A stretch of DNA of 64,000 bases, taken from positions 434,001-498,000 of the forward strand of contig NZ_PIOB01000004.1 of NCBI RefSeq assembly GCF_002909255.1, read 5' to 3'. Shown in pieces: positions 45,355-53,697 of this stretch; position 1 is the stretch's first letter, and each line of letters opens with the position of its first letter. Source of the stretch: Arenibacter hampyeongensis (GTDB lineage: Bacteria; Bacteroidota; Bacteroidia; Flavobacteriales; Flavobacteriaceae). Under the pieces are notes generated by a model. That model did not search any database. It was not told the DNA's origin and saw nothing but the letters and a program-made list of their open reading frames with translations. Position numbers and translations under genes: made by a program.

Positions 45355-46212
45355 TTACAGCACCATTTTTTCAATGGGACAAACCAGTATTCCCTCCGCT
45401 CCTGCTTTTTTAAGCTCCTGGATAACTTCCCAGAACTTATCCTTATGGATTACCGTATGTACTGAACTCCACCCTTCCTCGGCCAAAGGTAGTACGGTTG
45501 GACTTCTCATACCTGGAAGCAGTTTAATAATTTCATCCAACTTATTGTTTGGGGCGTTCAAAAGAACATATTTGGATTGTCTGGCACGTAATACAGATTG
45601 AATTCTAAATCTTAATTTTTCCAATAAAACGGTTCCTTCCTCCGAAATTTGAGGAGAAACGGCAAGTACGGCCTCACTGGTCAACATTACTTCAACTTCC
45701 TTCAAATTGTTCTTGAACAAGGTACTTCCACTTGAAACAATATCACAGATGGCATCGGCCAAACCTATATTGGGTGCGATTTCTACGGAGCCACTAATAA
45801 TATGAAGATCTGCCTTTACCCCTTTGCTATCCAGATAGTTTTTTACGGTATTGGGATAGGATGTGGCAATTCTTTTGCCTTCAAAATCTTTCACCGAATT
45901 GTACTTGGTCGATTTTGGGACAGCCAACGATACCTTGCATCTGGAAAATCCTAATTTTTCGGCAATTGAAATATCTTCACCTTTTTCTATTAGGACATTT
46001 TCACCAATAATGGCAATGTCTACTACACCATCCCTTAAATATTGTGGAATGTCTCCATTTCTTAGGTAGAAAACCTCCAAAGGAAAATTTCTGGAAGAGG
46101 CTTTAAGTTGGTCTTTTCCGTTATCGATAGAAATTCCACAATCTTTTAATATTTGAAGCGAGTCTTCATTTAGACGGCCACTTTTCTGGATAGCAATTCT
46201 AATTTTCTTCAT
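45355..46212 (-). CDS. hisG: ATP phosphoribosyltransferase, long form
   Basis: The 285-residue enzyme makes phosphoribosyl-ATP, the first and feedback-regulated step. Residues about 1-210 form the catalytic periplasmic-binding-like fold (IAIQKSGRL, ATSYPNTV, GSVEIAPNIGLADAICDIVSSG with the PRPP loop). The C-terminal ~75 residues are the ACT-like histidine-binding domain that marks the long form. It is the first gene of the operon, behind the attenuator. Confidence 0.97.
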   Translation of the reverse strand: MKKIRIAIQKSGRLNEDSLQILKDCGISIDNGKDQLKASSRNFPLEVFYLRNGDIPQYLRDGVVDIAIIGENVLIEKGEDISIAEKLGFSRCKVSLAVPKSTKYNSVKDFEGKRIATSYPNTVKNYLDSKGVKADLHIISGSVEIAPNIGLADAICDIVSSGSTLFKNNLKEVEVMLTSEAVLAVSPQISEEGTVLLEKLRFRIQSVLRARQSKYVLLNAPNNKLDEIIKLLPGMRSPTVLPLAEEGWSSVHTVIHKDKFWEVIQELKKAGAEGILVCPIEKMVL

Positions 46213-46265
46213 TTTCTAGTTTTTTGTTTTTGGCCTGAACAAATCTAACAGGTTGTTAAATACAA

Positions 46266-46291
46266 AACCCGTTTGATTGCTCAAACGGGTT
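46266..46291 (-). terminator. his attenuator terminator
   Basis: An 11-bp perfect stem AACCCGTTTGA / TCAAACGGGTT with a four-base loop. On the minus strand it is followed by TTTTG and further T-rich sequence. It lies 30 bp after the leader-peptide stop and about 53 bp before hisG. Confidence 0.8.
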
Positions 46292-46321
46292 AGAATATAG
46301 TTTAGATACAACAATACATTC

Positions 46322-46378
46322 CTAGCTCGCTTGACTGCAAGTAAAGAAATGATGGTGATGTGTCCTGTTGTTTTTCAT
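46322..46378 (-). CDS. hisL: Histidine operon leader peptide
   Basis: The ATG at 46378 opens an 18-codon frame encoding MKNNRTHHHHFFTCSQAS, with four successive His codons (CAT CAC CAT CAT) at positions 7-10. It lies just upstream of an intrinsic terminator and hisG. A leader peptide rich in the end product of the operon is the classical sign of transcription attenuation. When charged tRNA-His is scarce, the ribosome stalls on the His run and the terminator should not form. An alternative antiterminator pairing was not computed here. Confidence 0.82.
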   Translation of the reverse strand: MKNNRTHHHHFFTCSQAS

Positions 46379-46385
46379 GATAAGA

Positions 46386-46393
46386 CAAAATTA
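46386..46393 (-). promoter_or_regulatory. -7 element of the his operon promoter
   Basis: TAATTTTG on the minus strand matches TAnnTTTG; the -33 position (46413-46415) is TTC. Predicted transcription start is at about 46378-46381, so the leader peptide ATG would be at or within a few bases of the RNA 5' end. Confidence 0.4.
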
Positions 46394-46454
46394 AAACTAT
46401 TTTTCAACCTTGGAAAATTTATACGGAACAATTTATTTTAAAATTGTTAAATTA

Positions 46455-47270
46455 TTATTGATTTCCTAAAATAATGGGCATACCTGAATCCCCACTACCT
46501 ATTACAATAACTTTGGAATTTGGTGATTCCGACAATTTAATTGTGGCATCAATTCCCTTATCGCGTAATATCTTATCTGTCAAGGATGCACTTAGTATAG
46601 TATTGGCATCAGCCTTACCCTGAGCTTCAATAATAACTTTTTGAGCTTCTTTCTGTGCAGTAACCAATCTAAATTCATATTCAAGGGATTCCTGTTCCTG
46701 CTTAAGTTTACGCTCAATAGCCTCCTTTATAGTAGCAGGCAGGGTTACATCCCTTACCAATATTTCGTTGAGCTGAATATATTGTCCATCTACTATTTTT
46801 TGGGTTTCTTCAAAGATTTCTTGCTGTATGGCATCCCTCTTACTGGAATACAATTGTTCCGGGGTATATCTTCCTACTACACTTCGCGCTGCAGACCTAA
46901 TGGTAGGCAATAATACACGTTGTATATATTCCGTACCTTTTTCTTGGTGCAATTTTCCTATAAATTCTCTTTTAGGTTCAAACCAGGCAGATGCTTCCAA
47001 CTTAATTTCAAGACCGTTGGATGACAATACCTGCATTTTCTCTAAAACTTCCTGTTGCCTAACCTCATATATAAAAACCTTGTTCCAAGGTGCTACAATG
47101 TGGAATCCTTCACCTAATGGAGGTTCATCCGTTACCACACCACCTGAAAAAGTTTTGTATAACACGCCGGCTTCACCTGAGCCTATGGTTATAGCAGATT
47201 TTGAGATTAATATTACTAGTACTATGACAGCGAATATGGCTGGTAATGCAATTTTTGGTAATTTGTCCAT
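46455..47270 (-). CDS. Prohibitin/SPFH-domain membrane protein
   Basis: The 271-residue protein has an N-terminal transmembrane segment (about 8-29) followed by the SPFH/Band 7 domain (about 30-190) and a coiled-coil stretch rich in Glu, Gln and Lys. Conserved features include EAGVLYKTFSGG and GEGFHIVAPWNKV. Prohibitin-like proteins oligomerise into rings at the membrane and modulate proteases such as FtsH. The gene lies 12 bp downstream of the VWA-like membrane protein gene and 62 bp before the his promoter. Confidence 0.9.
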   Translation of the reverse strand: MDKLPKIALPAIFAVIVLVILISKSAITIGSGEAGVLYKTFSGGVVTDEPPLGEGFHIVAPWNKVFIYEVRQQEVLEKMQVLSSNGLEIKLEASAWFEPKREFIGKLHQEKGTEYIQRVLLPTIRSAARSVVGRYTPEQLYSSKRDAIQQEIFEETQKIVDGQYIQLNEILVRDVTLPATIKEAIERKLKQEQESLEYEFRLVTAQKEAQKVIIEAQGKADANTILSASLTDKILRDKGIDATIKLSESPNSKVIVIGSGDSGMPIILGNQ

Positions 47271-47282
47271 TTATTATATTTA

Positions 47283-49316
47283 TTAAGTTAATCCGTTATA
47301 CTTTCTGATAAACCATTCCAACGACAGCGCCGCAATGATTAAACCCAAAAGAAATTTAAAATCGATCAAAGGTACGACAATTTGTTTGCTTTTTTGGGTA
47401 GGTACATAGTTGGGGTCAGCTTCCAAATCTTTTATCAGCGATTCCACTTGGCCGTGAAAATACAACTTTCCCTTAGAGCTGTTGGCCAGGCGTTGTAATT
47501 TTTGATAATCGCTGGATGAGAATTGTTTTTCCGCATCAAAATCCAAAATTGAAAAGCTGCCTGATCTACTCAAGTTTTCCTTAGCTACAGTGGCAGTGAA
47601 GGTATATTCCCCGGAAGATAAATTACTTAGGTCGGCCTCAAAATACCTCTCTTTTAGCAACATAGGCACCTCCATGGATTTACTATTGGTTTTATCGGCT
47701 ACTTTTAAAATGATGGATGCATTGGAATCAAAGGAAAAGGTCTCATCAAAATAAGTTGCCCTTATTTTTGTTTCACTGCTGTTGTTGTAAATAGGGTCAT
47801 AATCCAATACAAATCTGTTTTTACCCTTTGAGGTTGAAAGGTAAAGTATCAATTTGCCCAGGATAGCATCAAAATTCTTAAAATTTTGATCCTTTCTGTA
47901 GGTATGTAGTCTCCATTTCCATAGATTTTCTCCATTCAGAACCGCATGTTTTGACACATCTTCTTCCGCAATGGTCCATAAAGCTTGGTTCATCTCTACC
48001 CCTTTGACCCTCATTTTTAGTAAAGGCTCGCCAATGCCCAATACATCTACTGATCCTGCATTGGTCAAAAGTGGAGGAAAACCTTCAAAGGAGAAATCGG
48101 AAATGTCAAATTTGGAAAAGGCATTATTTAGGGTTGCAAATACCTCTTGTATTGGATACCCCGTTCCAATAACGTAATTTTTTTGAATGTTGTTTATAAA
48201 ATTAAAATCGGTATATGTACCCAATATGGTAAATGAATTGGATTTTCGCAACTGAATTTGTTTGTAAATTCTATCAAAAGAAGCATCGGGTTGGTAGAGA
48301 ATATAGACGTCCACTTCTTCCAATTTGTTTAAGTCGATGTTGGGCTTATAGAAGGATACCAACCTTTGTTCATTACTCTCAATAGCCTTTTTTAGAGCTC
48401 CAATATCCGGGTGGAGGATACTGGAAATAATGGCAACATTTGTTTTTTCATCCAGAACTTCAAGGGCCAATAACTTTTCATTGTTAACCTTGTTTTTTTC
48501 ATTGGTAAGCGGAGCTATAATCACCTTAATATTTTTGATGCCTACCGAACCAGCCTCTAATTGTGTATTAATTATTTTACTGTTGGACTTGGCAGTAAGG
48601 GAAACCTTTTCTTTATAAGTCAATTTGCCATCAATAAGAATTTGCAATTCCGAGTCAATGTCCTTCTGACCTTCATAAGAGATAAAAACTTCAACGGGGA
48701 ATCTATTTTTTAAAAAGGCGTATTTATTTGTATTTACCTGACGGATTAGAATATCATCATACTTGGTGGTATCTCCCAAAACAATCGGATAAATAGGAAA
48801 TTTTTGTCTTTTGCCATAAAATTCATAATCCTCTCCGATCGTTTGATTGCCGTCGGAAAAAAGTACCACTGCCGTATTGGAACCTGTATATATTTCATTT
48901 AGACTGGACAAGGCCTTTGAAATGTTGGTGCTTTTTTCAGTGAGGCTGAGGCTATCGAAATCGGTTAGGTCCGCTCCAAAATTATAATTTACAATATTGA
49001 ATTTTTCGGATAATGGGGAAGCTTTGTTTTTTAAGGAAGCGAGGTTGGAGATTACCTGGGATTTGTCCTCAGGAGTTATTGATGTTGAATTGTCTGTTAA
49101 CAACACCAAATTTGCTTTTTCCAAGGAATATCGCTCGCTGGTAAATTTTGGGTTTATGAGGAGTAGCAAGGTGCCAAATAAGGCCAAAAAACGTAAAAAG
49201 GAAAGGACCACTTGAAGTTTTCCCTTCCTTTGGGTTTTATAATAATATTGAAACAGTACAAGTGCCAATGCCACAATGGCCGCAAGCAAAATAAAAAGTA
49301 CTGTTTGTATCTGCAT
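47283..49316 (-). CDS. Large membrane protein with a VWA-like domain
   Basis: The frame opens at 49385, but the segment before the Met pair at 49316-49319 is unlike a membrane N-terminus; starting there gives MQIQTVLFILLAAIVALALV as first transmembrane helix, with a second near 35-55. The middle is extracytoplasmic: a VWA-like fold (LTDNSTSIT, AVVLFSDGNQTIG) and β-rich domains. A last transmembrane helix (about 655-675) ends the protein. The organisation resembles BatA-like or CARDB-type scaffolds of Bacteroidota; no function is established. It is cotranscribed with the prohibitin gene. Confidence 0.7.
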   Translation of the reverse strand: MQIQTVLFILLAAIVALALVLFQYYYKTQRKGKLQVVLSFLRFLALFGTLLLLINPKFTSERYSLEKANLVLLTDNSTSITPEDKSQVISNLASLKNKASPLSEKFNIVNYNFGADLTDFDSLSLTEKSTNISKALSSLNEIYTGSNTAVVLFSDGNQTIGEDYEFYGKRQKFPIYPIVLGDTTKYDDILIRQVNTNKYAFLKNRFPVEVFISYEGQKDIDSELQILIDGKLTYKEKVSLTAKSNSKIINTQLEAGSVGIKNIKVIIAPLTNEKNKVNNEKLLALEVLDEKTNVAIISSILHPDIGALKKAIESNEQRLVSFYKPNIDLNKLEEVDVYILYQPDASFDRIYKQIQLRKSNSFTILGTYTDFNFINNIQKNYVIGTGYPIQEVFATLNNAFSKFDISDFSFEGFPPLLTNAGSVDVLGIGEPLLKMRVKGVEMNQALWTIAEEDVSKHAVLNGENLWKWRLHTYRKDQNFKNFDAILGKLILYLSTSKGKNRFVLDYDPIYNNSSETKIRATYFDETFSFDSNASIILKVADKTNSKSMEVPMLLKERYFEADLSNLSSGEYTFTATVAKENLSRSGSFSILDFDAEKQFSSSDYQKLQRLANSSKGKLYFHGQVESLIKDLEADPNYVPTQKSKQIVVPLIDFKFLLGLIIAALSLEWFIRKYNGLT

Positions 49317-49465
49317 CATATAAAGTCTTTGGAACTCGTTGGCCGGTATAAGTTTTGGACCTATCCGAGTGTCTAAAATATTCAAGAAATGCAGTATGGA
49401 ACATAGGCTTCCCCGCCTTTAAATATTTATTAGAACCCTTAGTACGGCCAACTAATCAACCAATC

Positions 49466-50215
49466 TTAGGTAAGCATTCCGCCATCCACATTTAAGACTT
49501 GACCAGTTATATAGGCTGAAAGGTCCGAAGCTAAAAACAAGCACGCATTGGCAACATCTTCGGGCTGACCACCTCTTTTTAAAGGAATGCCATCTCTCCA
49601 CCCCTGTACCACTTTTGCATCCAACTTATCGGTCATTTCGGTTTCAATAAAACCAGGTGCAATTGCATTACATCTTATATTTCTTGAGCCTAGTTCCAAG
49701 GCTATGGATTTGGTGAACCCGATCATTCCGGCTTTGGAAGCTGCGTAATTTGCCTGTCCGGCATTACCCTTCACCCCTACTACGCTGCTCATGTTTATAA
49801 TAGAACCTTTTCTTTGTTTTAACATGGTACGCTGAACGGCCTTGGTCATATTAAAGACCGATTTTAAATTGATCTCGATAACCGAATCGAAATCATCTTC
49901 TCCCATCCTCATCAATAGATTATCCTTGGTAATACCTGCATTGTTGATTAAAATATCTATTACCCCTCCAAAATCTTCCAATACTTGGGATACCAATTTC
50001 TCGGAACCCTCAAAACTGGCGGCGTTACTCTTATACGCTTTAGCCTTTACACCATAGGAGCTCAACTCTTTTTCCAGAGCTAAAGCTGGTGCTTCGCTGG
50101 AACTATACGTAAATGCAACATTTGCACCGTGTTTGGCAAAAACTTGGGCTATACCTGATCCAATTCCTCTACTTGCTCCAGTGATTATAGCGTTTTTTCC
50201 TTCTAGTAACTTCAT
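49466..50215 (-). CDS. fabG: 3-oxoacyl-[acyl-carrier-protein] reductase
   Basis: The 249-residue short-chain dehydrogenase reduces 3-oxoacyl-ACP with NADPH in fatty-acid elongation. Visible motifs: the coenzyme loop TGASRGIGSGIA, NNAGIT, the catalytic Ser/Tyr/Lys set in MSSVVG and YAASKAG, and the C-terminal ITGQVLNVDGGM. Length is typical of FabG. It has its own promoter at 50242-50271. Confidence 0.93.
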   Translation of the reverse strand: MKLLEGKNAIITGASRGIGSGIAQVFAKHGANVAFTYSSSEAPALALEKELSSYGVKAKAYKSNAASFEGSEKLVSQVLEDFGGVIDILINNAGITKDNLLMRMGEDDFDSVIEINLKSVFNMTKAVQRTMLKQRKGSIINMSSVVGVKGNAGQANYAASKAGMIGFTKSIALELGSRNIRCNAIAPGFIETEMTDKLDAKVVQGWRDGIPLKRGGQPEDVANACLFLASDLSAYITGQVLNVDGGMLT

Positions 50216-50241
50216 CTGTCTTTAGTTTCTTAGTTGATAAT

Positions 50242-50271
50242 CAAATATAGTTCATGTTTTATCTGTTTTAA
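50242..50271 (-). promoter_or_regulatory. fabG promoter
   Basis: TATATTTG (50242-50249, minus) with TTA 19 bp upstream (50269-50271). Predicted start of transcription near 50235, a leader of about 20 nt. Confidence 0.5.
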
Positions 50272-50334
50272 AATTTTTACCCAAAATGCCGTGAAAAATT
50301 TTAAACCATTTAGTGCTTATAAGCAAAAAAAATC

Positions 50335-50383
50335 CCGTTTATCCTGAATAAATCCGAGTAGATCGGTAGTACAGTATAAACGG
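50335..50383 (-). terminator. Branched terminator of sucD
   Basis: Twelve-base arms (50372-50383 with 50335-50346, one mismatch) enclose a smaller hairpin CCGA-loop-TCGG. On the minus strand the stem is followed by GATTTTTTTT. It lies 24 bp after the sucD stop. Confidence 0.75.
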
Positions 50384-50406
50384 AATTCGGTATTGTATAA
50401 TTGGGG

Positions 50407-51279
50407 TTATCCCAAAACTTGTTTTACTTTTAAACCAATTTCTGCGGGCGAATCAACAACGTGTATTCCACATTCCCTCATTATTCGTTTCTTGGCCTGG
50501 GCAGTATCATCACTACCTCCAACTATTGCACCTGCGTGTCCCATGGTTCTGCCAGCTGGTGCAGTTTCACCGGCAATAAAGCCAACAATGGGCTTCTTGC
50601 TTCCACTGGCTTTGTACCATTGTGCAGCATCGGCTTCCAATTGGCCCCCTATTTCCCCAATCATAACCACACAGTTCGTATCTGGGTCATTGATCAATAA
50701 CTCCACGGCTTCTTTAGTGGTGGTTCCAATAATTGGATCTCCTCCTATTCCAATCGCAGTTGTAATTCCAAGGCCCTGACGTACTACCTGATCTGCTGCC
50801 TCATAGGTTAATGTTCCGGATTTGGAAACAATTCCTACATGTCCCTTTTTAAAGACAAAACCTGGCATAATACCTACTTTGGCTTCTCCAGGGGTAATTA
50901 CTCCTGGACAGTTAGGTCCTACCAATCTGCAGTCCAAATGTTTTATGTAGTCAGAAACCTTCACCATGTCTGCAACAGGAATCCCTTCCGTAATCGTAAT
51001 TATTACTTTTATGCCAGCGCTAGCAGCTTCCATAATTGCATCTGCGGCAAAAGCTGGAGGTACAAAAATGATGGTCGTGTCTGCCCCAACTTTTTGTACA
51101 GCTTCTTCAACCGTGTTGAACACAGGTCTTCCCAAATGCTCTTGTCCGCCTTTACCCGGAGTTACACCACCAACTACATTGGTACCGTATTCGATCATCT
51201 GTTCAGCATGAAATGTTCCTTCACTGCCTGTAAACCCTTGAACAATAATTTTGGAATCTTTATTTACTAAAACGCTCAT
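50407..51279 (-). CDS. sucD: Succinyl-CoA synthetase, alpha subunit
   Basis: The 290-residue subunit binds CoA and carries the phosphohistidine of the TCA-cycle step succinyl-CoA to succinate. It has the CoA-binding Rossmann motif GFTGSEGTFHAEQ, GPNCPGVITPGE and the active-site histidine in GHAGAIVGG. Length is standard. The beta subunit gene is not in the window. Single-gene transcript with promoter and terminator both visible. Confidence 0.96.
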   Translation of the reverse strand: MSVLVNKDSKIIVQGFTGSEGTFHAEQMIEYGTNVVGGVTPGKGGQEHLGRPVFNTVEEAVQKVGADTTIIFVPPAFAADAIMEAASAGIKVIITITEGIPVADMVKVSDYIKHLDCRLVGPNCPGVITPGEAKVGIMPGFVFKKGHVGIVSKSGTLTYEAADQVVRQGLGITTAIGIGGDPIIGTTTKEAVELLINDPDTNCVVMIGEIGGQLEADAAQWYKASGSKKPIVGFIAGETAPAGRTMGHAGAIVGGSDDTAQAKKRIMRECGIHVVDSPAEIGLKVKQVLG

Positions 51280-51305
51280 TATATATTTGGTTTATTGAAT
51301 TGTTG

Positions 51306-51335
51306 CAAAAATAAAGTTTTGAAAAGGAATTCTAA
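51306..51335 (-). promoter_or_regulatory. sucD promoter
   Basis: TATTTTTG (51306-51313, minus) with TTA 19 bp upstream (51333-51335). The predicted leader is about 20 nt. Confidence 0.5.
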
Positions 51336-51336
51336 A

Positions 51337-52284
51337 CTATTCTTCTGCATATTTATTTTCTAAACTTCTTAAAATAGAAGGGATTTGCTTAACATAGGCC
51401 AATTGTTTTAATTTTTCCCTAAATTCCTCTGCTGGGCTCCCAAAATAACTTTTTCCACCTTCCAGAGATTTTGAAACTCCCGATTGTGCACTGACTATTG
51501 CTTTTTTTCCAATGGTAGCGGCACTTGTTACGCCAACCTGCCCCCATAGGGTAACCTCATCCTCAATTATTACGCAACCTGCGATACCGGTTTGGGAAGC
51601 TATAAGGCATTTCTCGCCAATTACCGTATCGTGACCAACATGGACCTGGTTGTCCAACTTAGTGCCTTTTTTGATAAGCGTATCCCCAGTTACACCTCTG
51701 TCCAAAGTACAAAGGGCGCCTATGTCCACATTATCCTGAATTACGACCCTTCCGCCAGAAATCAATTTATCAAATCCTTCCGGTCTTTTTTTGTAATAAA
51801 AGGCGTCCGAGCCCAACACAGATCCAGCATGAATGGTAACATTGTTTCCAATAACACAATTGTCGTATATGGATACGTTGGAATGTATTAGGCAGTTATC
51901 CCCAATAACTACATTGTTTCCAATAAAACAATTGGGCTGAATAATGGTGTTTCTTCCAATTTTGGCCAGCGTGGAAATACTATTTTGAGACTTCAAGAAT
52001 GGTTTAAAAAAGTGCGTCAATACATTGAAGTCCCTAAAAGGGTCGTCCGAAATCAACAATGCCTTACCCTCTGGGCAGTCTACCTTCTTGTTGATCAAAA
52101 CTATTGATGCAGAACAGTTTAAGGCCTTTTCATAATATTTTGGATGATCAACAAAAACGATGTCACCCTTTTCCACGACGTGGATTTCATTCATGCCCAA
52201 CACCGGGAAATCTTCATGCCCCACATATTCAGCGTTGATAATGGTAGCAATCTGGTTAAGTGTATAAGGAGATGGAAATTTCAT
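51337..52284 (-). CDS. lpxD: Second LpxD-like UDP-acylglucosamine N-acyltransferase
   Basis: The 315-residue protein has the LpxD layout: N-terminal uridine-binding domain (about 1-95), then a left-handed β-helix with many hexapeptide repeats (FIGNNVVIGDNCLIHSNVS), and a helical C-terminus. The region LDNQVHVGHDTVIGE holds the histidine at the catalytic position of LpxD. It is shorter than and diverged from the canonical lpxD at 55.1-56.1 kb. It is the last gene of the lpx run, 51 bp after efp, and may acylate a different sugar-nucleotide or chain. Confidence 0.82.
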   Translation of the reverse strand: MKFPSPYTLNQIATIINAEYVGHEDFPVLGMNEIHVVEKGDIVFVDHPKYYEKALNCSASIVLINKKVDCPEGKALLISDDPFRDFNVLTHFFKPFLKSQNSISTLAKIGRNTIIQPNCFIGNNVVIGDNCLIHSNVSIYDNCVIGNNVTIHAGSVLGSDAFYYKKRPEGFDKLISGGRVVIQDNVDIGALCTLDRGVTGDTLIKKGTKLDNQVHVGHDTVIGEKCLIASQTGIAGCVIIEDEVTLWGQVGVTSAATIGKKAIVSAQSGVSKSLEGGKSYFGSPAEEFREKLKQLAYVKQIPSILRSLENKYAEE

Positions 52285-52335
52285 AATTGTTTGGTTCTAT
52301 GGTGTCAATTGGCAAAAAACCTGGTATCAACTAAA

Positions 52336-52902
52336 CTATTCTTTAACACGCTCCATATAAGCGCCTTTTTCCGTGTCAATTTTAATTTTATCGCCCTCGT
52401 TAATAAAAAGAGGGACATTTACAGTGGCACCCGTTTCTACCTTTGCTGGTTTAGTTGCATTGGTTGCGGTATTTCCCTTAACTCCAGGTTCCGCATAGGT
52501 CACTTCCAAAATAACACTTGCAGGCATATCAACGGATAGCGGCATGCTGTCCTCTGTATTGAAAAGTATAGTAACCACTTCTCCTTCCTTTAATAAATTC
52601 GGCGCATCCAGGGAACTCTCTTGTAGCGTAATCTGGTTGTAGTCATCCGTATTCATAAAGTGGTAAGTTTCTCCTTCGGCATATAAAAATTGATAGGAGC
52701 GGGTTTCCACGCGTACGTCTTCAATTTTTGAACCACCTGAAAATGTATTGTCCAACACTTTTCCACTGCTCACACTCTTAAGTTTAGTCCTTACAAAAGC
52801 CGGACCTTTTCCCGGTTTCACATGAAGAAATTCTATTATTTTATAAATGTCGTTGTTGTACCTAATGCACAATCCTTTTCTAATATCTGATGTTGATGCC
52901 AT
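52336..52902 (-). CDS. efp: Elongation factor P
   Basis: The 188-residue protein has the three β-barrel domains of EF-P, which rescues ribosomes stalled at polyproline. The loop reaching the peptidyl-transferase centre is HVKPGKGPAF, with the key lysine Lys32. The C-terminal INEGDKIKIDTEKGAYMERV is typical. It sits 6 bp after lpxA in the envelope gene run. Confidence 0.96.
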   Translation of the reverse strand: MASTSDIRKGLCIRYNNDIYKIIEFLHVKPGKGPAFVRTKLKSVSSGKVLDNTFSGGSKIEDVRVETRSYQFLYAEGETYHFMNTDDYNQITLQESSLDAPNLLKEGEVVTILFNTEDSMPLSVDMPASVILEVTYAEPGVKGNTATNATKPAKVETGATVNVPLFINEGDKIKIDTEKGAYMERVKE

Positions 52903-52908
52903 ATATAT

Positions 52909-53694
52909 TTAATTTGTACTAAAGTAACCTTTCATGATCCCCCTTTGGGAATCTCTTATAAATTGTAATATTTCATCCCGTTCAGGAGTTGCCTCCATTT
53001 CTGCTTCAATAATTTGGACGGCTTGGGAATTGTTGTAATTCTTTTGATATAGTATTCGATATATGTTTTGTATTTCCCTGATTTTATCCGACTCAAATTG
53101 CCGTCTTCTTAATCCCACCGAATTGATTCCTACATAGGAAAGTGGCTCCCTTGCAGCCTTTACAAATGGGGGGACATCTTTCCTTACCAAAGAACCTCCT
53201 GTTACAAAGGCATGTCTCCCTATGGATACAAATTGATGTACAGCCACCAATCCCGCCAAGATTACATTGTCACCAATGGTTACATGACCAGCCAATGTGG
53301 AGTTGTTGGAGAAAATGCAATTGTTGCCTACTAGGCAATCATGTGCTATATGGCAGTAGGCCATTATTAGACAATTGTCGCCAATGACAGTTTTCATTCT
53401 GTCCGAAGTACCCTTGTGTATTGTGGCACATTCCCTAATGGTGGTATTGTTGCCGATAACGACTGTGGTTTCTTCCCCATCATACTTTAAATCTTGGGGA
53501 GGTGCGGAAATAACGGCGCCTGGAAAAATATTACAATTTTTTCCGATACGGGCACCTTCCATAATGGTAACATTGGATCCGATCCAGGTACCATCGCCAA
53601 TTATTACGTTATTGTGAATTGTAGTAAATGGCTCTACTACAACATTCTTGGAAATTTTAGCTCCAGGGTGAATGTAAGCCAGTGGTTGATTCAT
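52909..53694 (-). CDS. lpxA: UDP-N-acetylglucosamine acyltransferase
   Basis: The 261-residue left-handed β-helix enzyme adds the first 3-OH acyl chain to UDP-GlcNAc in lipid A synthesis. Hexapeptide repeats run over about 5-190, with the catalytic His in IAHDCLVGNN and the family segments IREGATI-like RECATIHKGT and HQFVSIGRHAFVTGG. The C-terminal helical part has VGINSVGLRRR. It is 3 bp after lpxC/fabZ. Confidence 0.96.
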   Translation of the reverse strand: MNQPLAYIHPGAKISKNVVVEPFTTIHNNVIIGDGTWIGSNVTIMEGARIGKNCNIFPGAVISAPPQDLKYDGEETTVVIGNNTTIRECATIHKGTSDRMKTVIGDNCLIMAYCHIAHDCLVGNNCIFSNNSTLAGHVTIGDNVILAGLVAVHQFVSIGRHAFVTGGSLVRKDVPPFVKAAREPLSYVGINSVGLRRRQFESDKIREIQNIYRILYQKNYNNSQAVQIIEAEMEATPERDEILQFIRDSQRGIMKGYFSTN

Positions 53695-53697
53695 CCT

